Below, one piece after another: positions 11,966 to 17,588 of a stretch of 17,588 bases of DNA (position 1 is the stretch's first letter; each line of letters begins with the position of its first letter). The stretch comes from Candidatus Curtissbacteria bacterium RIFCSPLOWO2_01_FULL_37_9. Lineage in GTDB: Bacteria > Patescibacteriota > Microgenomatia > Curtissbacterales > GWA2-41-24. The notes under the pieces were generated by a model. The model was given only the letters and a program-made list of their open reading frames with translations, was not told where the DNA came from and searched no databases. Position numbers and translations under genes: made by a program. The stretch lies in NCBI GenBank assembly GCA_001776425.1, contig MFBN01000043.1:400-17987 (forward strand). The letters are read 5' to 3'.

Positions 11966-13663
11966 TTAAAAAATTTTGTGCGAAAGTAACTGTTCAAAAT
12001 GCTTGCTTTTTTGCTTTTTAATATTATTTAAATCTTCCCAGTTTTCCGCAAGCAGTCTGCTTATATGTTTACCCCCGACTGTTTCCGGAACAACTACATA
12101 ATCGGCTCCTGTTTCATATAATTTAATGGCATCATGCAGCCAATAGCTTGAGGCAACATATGGACCTTTGTAATTTTTGTCTTTGGCAAATTTGATCAAA
12201 AGTGCGCTATCTAATAGATCAGGATCAGTAATAATAATCAGCTTAGCCCTGCCAAGCTCAAGTTCCTCAAGTACCTCAGGGTCACTAATATCCCCAAATA
12301 CCGCATTAAAGCCCGCTGCCCGGATGCTATTTATAATCTCCGGGTTAAAGTCAACTACTACTATCTGTTCTCTATCGGCAACTTTAGATTTAAGAAATTC
12401 CAATATGTCAGAACCCATTTGTTCTGCACCTATCAAAATAACATGATCTTTAAGTAATTCTCTATGTAACACATAAGGATCACGTGCTTTTTCAGGAAAA
12501 AGTTTGGTAAACGGTTTTTGAATAAACTTGTAAATTCTCTCACCGTATAGAATTAAATACGATGAGAGTGTAATTGTGATTATGCCAACTCCTGATACAA
12601 GTGAAACCATCTCGGTTGTTAAATGGCCTATTTCATAACCTACTGCCATAAGAATAAGTGAAAACTCGGAAATCTGAGCTACTGTTACTGATGTTAAGAA
12701 TGAAGTTCTATTCCTAAAACCCAATGGAAGCATGATAGCCAAAACTATTAATGGATTCCCGATTAATATAAATAAGGAAAGAATAATCATATGAGAAATT
12801 TGAACTCCGGACGCGCCTATTGACATGGAAGCTCCAAGTAAAATGAAAAAAATCACGATAAAAAAATCACGGAGAGGTTTAACTCTGGCAGAAATTTGAA
12901 TTCTGTAAGGTGAAGACGCGATCGCTATTCCCGCTAAAAAAGCACCAATTGCAATAGAAAAACCTATCCGTTGGGCAAAAGCCGCCATTAAAAAAGCCCA
13001 GGCAATAGCAGAAATAAACAATAACTCAACTGAAGTAGAAGTTAGTTTTAAAACATATTTTAAAATCGTTTTTGAGACAATGTATGTAAAAATAAAAAGG
13101 AAAAATCCTTTTACGAAAATCAACATGATATCGCCAATATGAGGAGTCTTGCCAACGCTAAATCCGGAAAGAAACATTAAAGCTAAAACAGCCACAAAAT
13201 CCTGAATAAGCAAAAAACCAACTGCTATTTTCCCGTAAAGTGACTGCAAATCATGTTTTTCCGTAAGTAATTTGACGATAATAACTGTAGATGAAAAAGT
13301 TAAAGCAATCGCAATATACATTGCCGGAACCACAGGAAAACCCAATGCGCTTACAATTATAAAACCAACCAGTGCCGTAAAAAATATTTGTCCAAATCCT
13401 GTAAAAATCGCTGCTTTTCCCACATATTTAAGATCTTCAATTTTCAACTCAATTCCAACTAAAAATAATAGGAAGGCTATTCCAAAATTTGCCAATATAT
13501 CCAAAAATGCTCTATCAAAACTCTTAAAAACAGCAAAAACAGAAATAACAATCCCTGTAAAAATGTAAGCAATGATTAACGGTTGTTTAAAAAGTCTGGC
13601 AATAATCCCAAAAATGCTCGCCAGTACTAAAACAGTAGCTAACTGAAAAAATAGATTTTCCAT
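11966..13663 (-). CDS. Kef-type (CPA2) monovalent cation/proton antiporter with TrkA-N domain
   Basis: This 565-residue membrane protein has about 12 helices (residues about 3-380), then a cytosolic Rossmann regulatory domain (about 405-530). CPA2 features seen are FLLFLVGIELKIEDL (68-80), LTFSSTVIIVKLL (123-135) and LIQDFVAVLAL (about 152-162), where Gln-Asp marks the Kef/KefB-like branch rather than the Asp-Asp of electrogenic antiporters. The regulatory domain begins DHVILIGAEQMGSDILEFL; the usual GxGxxG appears as GAEQMG, lacking the middle Gly, while the acidic end of strand two (VVVD) is kept, so NAD(H) binding is likely but altered. It exchanges K+ or Na+ for H+ at the inner membrane. 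ATG 13663 is preferred over TTG 13669, which lies inside a palindrome. Confidence 0.93.
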   Translation of the reverse strand: MENLFFQLATVLVLASIFGIIARLFKQPLIIAYIFTGIVISVFAVFKSFDRAFLDILANFGIAFLLFLVGIELKIEDLKYVGKAAIFTGFGQIFFTALVGFIIVSALGFPVVPAMYIAIALTFSSTVIIVKLLTEKHDLQSLYGKIAVGFLLIQDFVAVLALMFLSGFSVGKTPHIGDIMLIFVKGFFLFIFTYIVSKTILKYVLKLTSTSVELLFISAIAWAFLMAAFAQRIGFSIAIGAFLAGIAIASSPYRIQISARVKPLRDFFIVIFFILLGASMSIGASGVQISHMIILSLFILIGNPLIVLAIMLPLGFRNRTSFLTSVTVAQISEFSLILMAVGYEIGHLTTEMVSLVSGVGIITITLSSYLILYGERIYKFIQKPFTKLFPEKARDPYVLHRELLKDHVILIGAEQMGSDILEFLKSKVADREQIVVVDFNPEIINSIRAAGFNAVFGDISDPEVLEELELGRAKLIIITDPDLLDSALLIKFAKDKNYKGPYVASSYWLHDAIKLYETGADYVVVPETVGGKHISRLLAENWEDLNNIKKQKSKHFEQLLSHKIF

Positions 13664-13699
13664 GGTCAAAGTAAATTTGACCTAACCGAGCAAGCTCGG
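13664..13699. promoter_or_regulatory. Palindrome and hairpin upstream of the Kef gene
   Basis: GGTCAAA-GTAAA-TTTGACC (13664-13682) is a perfect 7-bp inverted repeat ending directly at the Kef ATG. Next to it, CCGAGCAAGCTCGG (13686-13699) is a G/C-rich stem. The first could be an operator or hide the start region in the mRNA; the second has no T-tract on the minus strand and is not a convincing terminator for the upstream pseudouridine synthase gene. Confidence 0.45.
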
Positions 13700-13735
13700 C
13701 AGGCAGTACTCTAATCAATTGTTAATCCAAAGTGG

Positions 13736-14548
13736 CTAATTGTCAATTGCTTGCCCAGAAAAACCCCGCTTTGAGAGGCGAAGGAGAATCAATTTTCCAA
13801 GGGCAAAATCCAGGTCTTTTGGCAATTGGCTTGTATACTTTACAGCTTTTTTACTCTGCGGATGCGTAAATTCAATTTGTGCGGCATGCAGATAAAGCCG
13901 CGGGCACCAGGTTAAATCAAAAGTTAAGAGTTTATTGGGTGTATAAATCAAATCAGAGACAACCGGATGATTTATACTTTTCAGATGAACCCTTACCTGA
14001 TGGGTCCTGCCGGTTTTGGGAAAAATTGAAAGAAGCGCATATTCTTTTGCATGATTTCTCAAATAGTTAATTCTTACTTTCGTTAACTTGTATCGATGTA
14101 ATAACTGGTTGAAATGATCATCAGGCATAATATATTGTGTTTCAACAATATAATCCGAAACTGATTCCCGGGCTCCTTTAACAATTCCGAATTTACCAAA
14201 TTTTCCCACTCTGCCAATTTCTGCAACAATCGATCCCTGGTGTCCTTTAACGAAACCATGCACAAGAGCTATGTATTTTTTTTTAACAATCCTTTGTCTA
14301 AATTGCATCTGCAAATCATCAAACGCTTTTTGTGTTTTAGCTACAACCAAGAGTCCTGAAGTTTCGCGATCAAGCCGATGCACTATGCCCGCCCTATCAC
14401 CAAGTCCCAATTTGCCGCCTAATTTAAAATAGTCGGAGATCTGATCTTGAAGCGTTACTTCTTTTGATGTTTGGGCTCGGTTAACCACTACACCCGAAGC
14501 TTTATTAATAATAAGAAGAAAATCATCCTCGTAAATAATTTCGAACAT
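13736..14548 (-). CDS. RluA/RluD-family RNA pseudouridine synthase
   Basis: This 270-residue cytoplasmic enzyme converts uridine to pseudouridine in rRNA or tRNA. It shows the family order: EDDFLLIINKASGVVV at the start, the catalytic motif GIVHRLDRETSGLLVVAKT with Asp60, KKYIALVHG, and PKTGRTHQVRVHLKSINHPV near residue 185. The N-terminal S4 RNA-binding domain of RluD is absent, so it resembles the shorter RluA/RluC-like forms, and the target site cannot be named. A stretch between about 120 and 165 (KGARESVSDYIVETQYIMPD) is more divergent. It starts one base after the lspA stop and is the last gene of the Lgt-like/DksA/lspA operon, a typical association of lspA with a pseudouridine synthase. 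Confidence 0.94.
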   Translation of the reverse strand: MFEIIYEDDFLLIINKASGVVVNRAQTSKEVTLQDQISDYFKLGGKLGLGDRAGIVHRLDRETSGLLVVAKTQKAFDDLQMQFRQRIVKKKYIALVHGFVKGHQGSIVAEIGRVGKFGKFGIVKGARESVSDYIVETQYIMPDDHFNQLLHRYKLTKVRINYLRNHAKEYALLSIFPKTGRTHQVRVHLKSINHPVVSDLIYTPNKLLTFDLTWCPRLYLHAAQIEFTHPQSKKAVKYTSQLPKDLDFALGKLILLRLSKRGFSGQAIDN

Positions 14549-14549
14549 T

Positions 14550-14981
14550 TTAAGACTTTATGTTTGGTAGCTTGATTACGGTTTTCCAAAGCATGATTAC
14601 AAATCCTGCAGTCAAGGTTAAATCTGCCAAATTAAAAAGCGGCAAAAATTTCAAATATGGCAAAAAAGCCCCAATATTTATAAAATCTCTTACACAGCCG
14701 TTAAGCAACCTATCTAAAAAATTGGCTGATCCTGCACTCAGTATCATTAAATATGAAATTACAAATACCTTATTATTTTCTTTAACAAGAAGAAAACTTA
14801 ATAAAGTCAATAATGATCCACTTATTAAAAAACTAATTCCTACATTACCCAAACCAAAAGAAATACCCTTATTGCAAATCACAAACAGAAAGTTTTGGGC
14901 GTAAATTTTTGAAAGAAAATCTAAGACAATTACAAATGGAATAACTATAAATCCCAATAATAATTTATTCTTTGGGCTCAA
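14550..14981 (-). CDS. lspA: Lipoprotein signal peptidase (signal peptidase II)
   Basis: LspA cuts the signal peptide from prolipoproteins in the cytoplasmic membrane. The 143-residue protein has four membrane helices and all family motifs: VLDFLSK (Asp21, Lys25), NKGISFG, SAGSANFLDRLLNG (Asn87, Asp90, Arg91), CVRDFI with catalytic Asp99 and FNLAD with catalytic Asp120. It is slightly shorter than the typical 150-165. No ATG is available; TTG 14981, overlapping the DksA-like gene by 17 bases, keeps the N-terminal helix (the alternative TTG 14957 would shorten it). It ends one base before the pseudouridine synthase. It looks fully functional, in contrast to the Lgt-like protein two genes upstream. 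Confidence 0.93.
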   Translation of the reverse strand: MSPKNKLLLGFIVIPFVIVLDFLSKIYAQNFLFVICNKGISFGLGNVGISFLISGSLLTLLSFLLVKENNKVFVISYLMILSAGSANFLDRLLNGCVRDFINIGAFLPYLKFLPLFNLADLTLTAGFVIMLWKTVIKLPNIKS

Positions 14982-15315
14982 GTTCTTTCTCGCACTTCAT
15001 ACAATAATTAGCTTGCGGTTTAACTTCCAACCTTGCATAATCAATTTTCTTTTTGCATTTTTCACAAATGCCATATGTTCCTTTTGTTATTTTCGTTAAA
15101 GCCAATTCAATTTCTTTAAGATCTGCTTTGAGCTTATTTTCTAAAACAACAGCCTGTTCATGACCGAATAATTGGGCGGCGTCCGTACCTGGTTCGACAA
15201 TCAAAGATCTGTCTTCACTGGAAAAAGGGTCATCACGTTTTAACCGCTTCAGCGCCGCAACAACTGTATTACGTTGTTTTACTACTTTGTTTTTTAATGT
15301 TTCCAGATTAATCAT
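14965..15315 (-). CDS. DksA/TraR-type C4 zinc-finger protein
   Basis: This 116-residue protein has an N-terminal helical hairpin (about 5-75, with LKADLKEIELALTKITKGTY leading into the finger) and a C-terminal DksA/TraR zinc finger: YGICEKC (Cys84, Cys87) and ANYCMKC (Cys105, Cys108). All four ligands are Cys. Relatives bind the RNA polymerase secondary channel and modulate initiation, often with ppGpp. The acidic coiled-coil tip that DksA uses is not obvious; the SSEDRSLIVEPGTDAAQ region matches the short Bacillus YteA/YocK-like type instead. It starts in a four-base ATGA overlap with the Lgt-like gene and overlaps lspA by 17 bases, so its synthesis is tied to the lipoprotein genes. Confidence 0.92.
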   Translation of the reverse strand: MINLETLKNKVVKQRNTVVAALKRLKRDDPFSSEDRSLIVEPGTDAAQLFGHEQAVVLENKLKADLKEIELALTKITKGTYGICEKCKKKIDYARLEVKPQANYCMKCEKELEPKE

Positions 15316-16265
15316 TTAGTTCCTCTGAATACTTTTAAAAAGCCGCATATTCCCAAATAGAGTTCGTGCACAACAAACCTCAATATACAGTAAAACGATT
15401 TTACCAGATAAGCCGGGAAAAAAATAGCGGATTTGGCAGTAGTCAATGTTTCTTCAATTGAGAAAATCATTCTTTTCATCTTAAACATAACCAGTAAAAT
15501 ATAAGCAAATATATTTTTGGAATCGTTAATTATGTTTCTTTTAGCAAGAAAGTACCAATTTGCTAACACAAAGGCCAGAATTATCAAAAAGATTAAAATC
15601 TGATTAATCAAAACATGATTAATACCTATTCGATACATAATATTTAAGTTTGGTATCAGATTAATAATCATAATTGAGCATAAAAATAAATTCGAAAAAA
15701 ATCCTATATGTTTTTTCTGGGTTTCTAACCTTTTAAGTAACCAAAACAATATAAAATAACTACCAAAATAATATAAAGATTGGGTATTGGATATTTTTAA
15801 AAAACCGATTTTTATATTGAAAAACAAATTCAACGTGTAGAAAGAAATATCACCGGTTAAAGTTTTACCTAATGAGACAATTGCCAAGGATAATGCAAGC
15901 GGAGCAGCGGCATAATCAAATACGTACCAAATATTGGTTTTTTTAATCTTCAGTAGAAATGTTACGGCTATTCCAACACCGATCAATGCTCCCCAAAAAT
16001 TAAATCCGCTATAGATATTAAAGAAAACCAATTTTTTAATTGACCAATAATAGAACTCAGGTCGGAGTAAAAAATCAAATATTCTACCAAATAATAAAGA
16101 ACCGGCAATTGAGACCCCTATTACATCGAAAAGTATCTCGGAGCTGATCAACTCATACCTGCCTGCTCTCCAGAACAAAAACATTGCCAATATAACAGCA
16201 ATTATAAAAAATATTAAATTCGCAGATACCGAAAAAAAACTAATTACGATTGAATCCGGAAGCAT
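15312..16265 (-). CDS. Lgt-like (prolipoprotein diacylglyceryl transferase-fold) membrane protein, active site degenerate
   Basis: This 317-residue protein has about seven N-terminal membrane helices laid out as in Lgt, with FGRIFDFLLRPEFYYW, YSGFNFWGALIGVGIA and FDYAAAPLALSLAIVSLGK matching the Lgt GGRLGY, SFHGGLIG and DFIAP...GRLGN blocks. By eye, however, the residues known to be essential in E. coli Lgt are replaced: the His103 position is Trp91, the Arg143 position is Ser131, the Asn146 position is Lys134, and Glu151 is Asp139; the later Arg/Glu pair (RFIVE) aligns with MIINL. An unusual basic, hydrophobic extension (about 255-317) follows. It heads an operon with DksA-like, lspA and a pseudouridine synthase gene, which supports lipoprotein processing. 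It may be a lipid-binding or diverged transferase. ATG 16265 has no Shine-Dalgarno site; TACAAT (16282-16277) lies 11 bases upstream. Confidence 0.78.
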   Translation of the reverse strand: MLPDSIVISFFSVSANLIFFIIAVILAMFLFWRAGRYELISSEILFDVIGVSIAGSLLFGRIFDFLLRPEFYYWSIKKLVFFNIYSGFNFWGALIGVGIAVTFLLKIKKTNIWYVFDYAAAPLALSLAIVSLGKTLTGDISFYTLNLFFNIKIGFLKISNTQSLYYFGSYFILFWLLKRLETQKKHIGFFSNLFLCSIMIINLIPNLNIMYRIGINHVLINQILIFLIILAFVLANWYFLAKRNIINDSKNIFAYILLVMFKMKRMIFSIEETLTTAKSAIFFPAYLVKSFYCILRFVVHELYLGICGFLKVFRGTK

Positions 16266-16303
16266 TTAGGTTGGAAATTGTAGTTCTAAATTTCAATTTC
16301 ATA

Positions 16304-16318
16304 GTATATCAGATATAC
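16304..16318. promoter_or_regulatory. 15-bp perfect palindrome in the divergent promoter region
   Basis: GTATATC-A-GATATAC is a perfect 7-bp inverted repeat around one base, located between the Lgt-like operon and the divergent membrane-protein gene. Its size and symmetry fit a dimeric repressor site; no regulator is identified. Confidence 0.4.
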
Positions 16319-16323
16319 ATCCG

Positions 16324-16351
16324 ACTTGCTCAACACAACTTGCTCAACACA
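16324..16351. repeat. Perfect 14-bp tandem repeat
   Basis: ACTTGCTCAACACA occurs twice in a row (16324-16337, 16338-16351). The second copy supplies the TTGCTC -35 of the plus-strand promoter, and the complement of the first offers TTGAGC to the minus strand. Confidence 0.75.
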
Positions 16352-16369
16352 CATGTTATATGTTATTAT
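16341..16369 (+). promoter_or_regulatory. Promoter of the His/Asp-rich membrane protein gene
   Basis: TTGCTC (16341-16346), a 17-base spacer and TATTAT (16364-16369) form a sigma70-like promoter. Transcription would start near 16376, giving a leader of about 26 bases that is almost filled by the hairpin at 16380-16399. Confidence 0.5.
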
Positions 16370-16379
16370 GATTCACACG

Positions 16380-16399
16380 ACCAGCTAGACTGGTTTTTT
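16380..16399 (+). terminator. Small terminator-like hairpin just before the start codon
   Basis: ACCAG-CTAGA-CTGGT is followed by five more T, ending two bases before ATG 16402. The stem has five pairs and is weak, but with the T-run it resembles a minimal intrinsic terminator. It could act as an attenuator or simply replace a ribosome site; no Shine-Dalgarno sequence is present. Confidence 0.35.
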
Positions 16400-16401
16400 A
16401 A

Positions 16402-16887
16402 ATGACAGCAACCGCGCACGCATTGATCGGGGCAAGTATAGCTGTAAAATTCGTAAATCCCATAATAGGAATACCTTTGGCAATAATCTCGCATTTTGTA
16501 GCGGATTTGATACCTCATTGGGATGCAGGTACAAATCATCGGCAAAAATCGGTAACCAGACTTAAAATCGAGGCTGCAATTGATGTTATTTTAGGGTTTG
16601 TTTTAGTATTTGTTATATTCAGGAATTTAGTTGATCCTGTATATCTTTTTACAATGGTAATTGCTGCCCAGCTTCCGGACTGGCTGGAAGCACCCTCCTG
16701 GATGTTCGGATTTAAAATTCCACCGTTTTCATGGCTGGATTGGCTCGGACATAAGCTGCAATCCCGACTTCAGCTTCCCTGGGGACTTGTAACACAATTT
16801 GTTACAGTAGGTATATTGGTTATTTATAGTGTTGATATTTTCAGCGTAGGCAATAGACTTTTGGCAGGATTATTTGCTTCTCTTTAA
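16402..16887 (+). CDS. Integral membrane protein with metal-binding-type His/Asp motifs (DUF457/YdjM-like)
   Basis: This 161-residue protein has about three to four membrane helices. Conserved-looking polar residues are HALIG at the N-terminus (His6), HFVADLIPHWD (His31, Asp35, His39, Asp41), NHR (His46), an Asp in the next helix (Asp61), LPDWLEAP (Asp93) and LGHKL (His117). This pattern matches membrane-bound putative metal-dependent hydrolases of the DUF457/YdjM group, whose substrate is largely unknown. It is a plus-strand gene with its own promoter, divergent from the Lgt-like operon and ending 4 bases from the convergent efp stop. The start is ATG 16402; it has no ribosome site. Family assignment is by motif pattern only. 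Confidence 0.8.
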   Translation: MTATAHALIGASIAVKFVNPIIGIPLAIISHFVADLIPHWDAGTNHRQKSVTRLKIEAAIDVILGFVLVFVIFRNLVDPVYLFTMVIAAQLPDWLEAPSWMFGFKIPPFSWLDWLGHKLQSRLQLPWGLVTQFVTVGILVIYSVDIFSVGNRLLAGLFASL

Positions 16888-16891
16888 AAAC

Positions 16892-17452
16892 TTACTTTGC
16901 TCTTTCCACGTAGTCACCGCTTCTGGTGTCAACACGAATAATTTCATTGGTTTTGATAAATAATGGAACCTTAACTGTCAAACCGTTTTCCAGAACAGCA
17001 TCTTTATACGAAGCTCCAACGGTATTACCTCGTGCAGAGCCTCCGGTTTGGGCTATTTTATAATCGCATAATTTAGGGATTTCGACAGCAACAGTTTTAT
17101 CTTCTATGGTTAATAACGTAACATCCATGTCTTCTTTTAAAAATTTCTTGATACTGGCAATTTGAGAAATTGGAACTACCATTTGTTCAAAAGTAGTCAT
17201 ATTCATCAGATGACAACCGGACTTATCATTATATAAATATTGAACGTTTTTTCGGTTTAATTCTGCTTGTTGAACTTTTGCTCCGGTTGTAAATGTTTTT
17301 TCAATGTTGGCATTAGTCTGCAAGTTCTTTACCTTAACTTTAACCGTACCTGATCCCCGCCCCATTTTAATGTGCTCATAGGAAATAACTTGGAAATACA
17401 TCTCGTCTTCCTCAAATACAGTACCCGACCTCAATTCTGTAACACTAATCAT
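16892..17452 (-). CDS. efp: Translation elongation factor P
   Basis: EF-P enters the ribosomal E site and rescues stalling at consecutive prolines. The 186-residue protein shows the three-domain layout: KOW-like domain I (about 1-63, ISVTELRSGTVFEEDEMYFQ onward), OB domain II with YLYNDKSGCHLMNMTTFEQM, and domain III with the conserved C-terminal GNTVGASYKDAVLENGLTVK followed by VPLFIKTNEIIRVDTRSGDY. The tip loop of domain I reads HIKMGRGSGT: position 32 is Arg where E. coli-type factors carry the modified Lys of PGKG. That resembles the Arg32 type that EarP rhamnosylates in Pseudomonas, but the loop around it differs, and no modification gene is in the window. ATG 17452 lacks a Shine-Dalgarno site. 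Confidence 0.97.
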   Translation of the reverse strand: MISVTELRSGTVFEEDEMYFQVISYEHIKMGRGSGTVKVKVKNLQTNANIEKTFTTGAKVQQAELNRKNVQYLYNDKSGCHLMNMTTFEQMVVPISQIASIKKFLKEDMDVTLLTIEDKTVAVEIPKLCDYKIAQTGGSARGNTVGASYKDAVLENGLTVKVPLFIKTNEIIRVDTRSGDYVERAK

Positions 17453-17490
17453 ATAAATCTACCCGTTCTTCTGTATTCCCAAGCGACCTG

Positions 17491-17510
17491 TCCTGAACGC
17501 AGTCGAAGGA
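17491..17510. repeat. Dispersed mini-repeat upstream of efp
   Basis: TCCTGAACGCAGTCGAAGGA shares its ends and a GAAGGA/TCCTGA frame with the copy inside yebC. It is intergenic here, about 40 bases upstream of efp. Confidence 0.5.
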
Positions 17511-17544
17511 AAGCAAACGGACAAAGGAGAGTTACGTAAATCAT

Positions 17545-17588
17545 TTATTCCTGCTTTTGAATAGAAGAAATATCGAGTGCATATTCTT
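17545..17588 (-). CDS. Possible C-terminal end of an upstream gene cut by the window edge
   Basis: One minus-strand frame enters at 17586 and ends at TAA 17545, encoding EYALDISSIQKQE, a plausible C-terminus. Another frame also stays open to 17458, so the choice is weak. Nothing identifies the product. Confidence 0.2.
   Translation of the reverse strand, partial: EYALDISSIQKQE

Noticed and set aside
13686..13699. Intrinsic terminator for the pseudouridine synthase gene
   Set aside because: The G/C stem is good but is followed on the minus strand by TTAGGTCAAA, with no T-run.
1..17588. tRNA, rRNA, CRISPR array, insertion sequence or prophage
   Set aside because: No cloverleaf with acceptor and T-loop, no spaced direct-repeat array, and no transposase, integrase or phage structural motif was found on either strand by eye.

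Overview
The window looks like a chromosomal segment of an ultra-small Candidate Phyla Radiation (Patescibacteria) bacterium, most likely Microgenomates-like. This is inferred from short tightly packed genes, many head-to-tail overlaps, AT-rich palindromic intergenic elements, few Shine-Dalgarno sites, and housekeeping proteins with unusual active-site changes. The standard bacterial code fits: TGA ends several genes in four-base ATGA overlaps. No rRNA, tRNA, CRISPR array, transposase or phage gene was seen, and no gene-free stretch exceeds 300 bases.

Layout, left to right. Bases 1-329 hold a CTAG-rich tandem repeat and a probable small plus-strand gene interrupted by an in-frame TGA. Bases 348-1763 (minus) carry a polytopic membrane protein and ruvC. 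Bases 1888-5243 (minus) carry four tightly spaced genes: an ATP-grasp citrate-binding subunit, a CoA-ligase alpha subunit, an unrecognised 166-residue protein and a citrate-synthase-fold lyase. Together they look like an ATP-citrate lyase (or citryl-CoA synthetase plus citryl-CoA lyase) split into its domains, in the same order as in the fused animal enzyme. Upstream on the same strand come a stand-alone GlmU-like left-handed beta-helix protein and an unrecognised helix-turn-helix protein (5289-6897). Bases 6990-9487 (minus) carry yebC, a TyrA-like dehydrogenase with an ACT-like tail, and an unrecognised 135-residue protein.

Bases 9609-10298 (plus) encode a TPR protein. It meets tail-to-tail a minus-strand set: a 45-residue basic protein with its own promoter and a near-perfect ribosome site, a membrane-anchored LytR_C protein and a small membrane-anchored protein. 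Bases 11966-13663 are a Kef-type cation/proton antiporter with a nucleotide-binding domain. Bases 13736-16265 are a compact operon of an Lgt-like membrane protein, a DksA/TraR zinc-finger protein, lspA and an RluA-family pseudouridine synthase. Bases 16402-16887 (plus) are a His/Asp-rich membrane protein, and efp (minus) closes the window.

The most notable item is the split citrate-cleavage system with an unknown protein at the alpha/lyase junction, in a lineage usually considered to lack a citric acid cycle. Other points are an Lgt-fold protein that seems to have lost its catalytic residues beside an intact signal peptidase II, EF-P with Arg32 at the modification site, a recurring promoter geometry that would give nearly leaderless mRNAs, and dispersed mini-repeats, one of them inside yebC.
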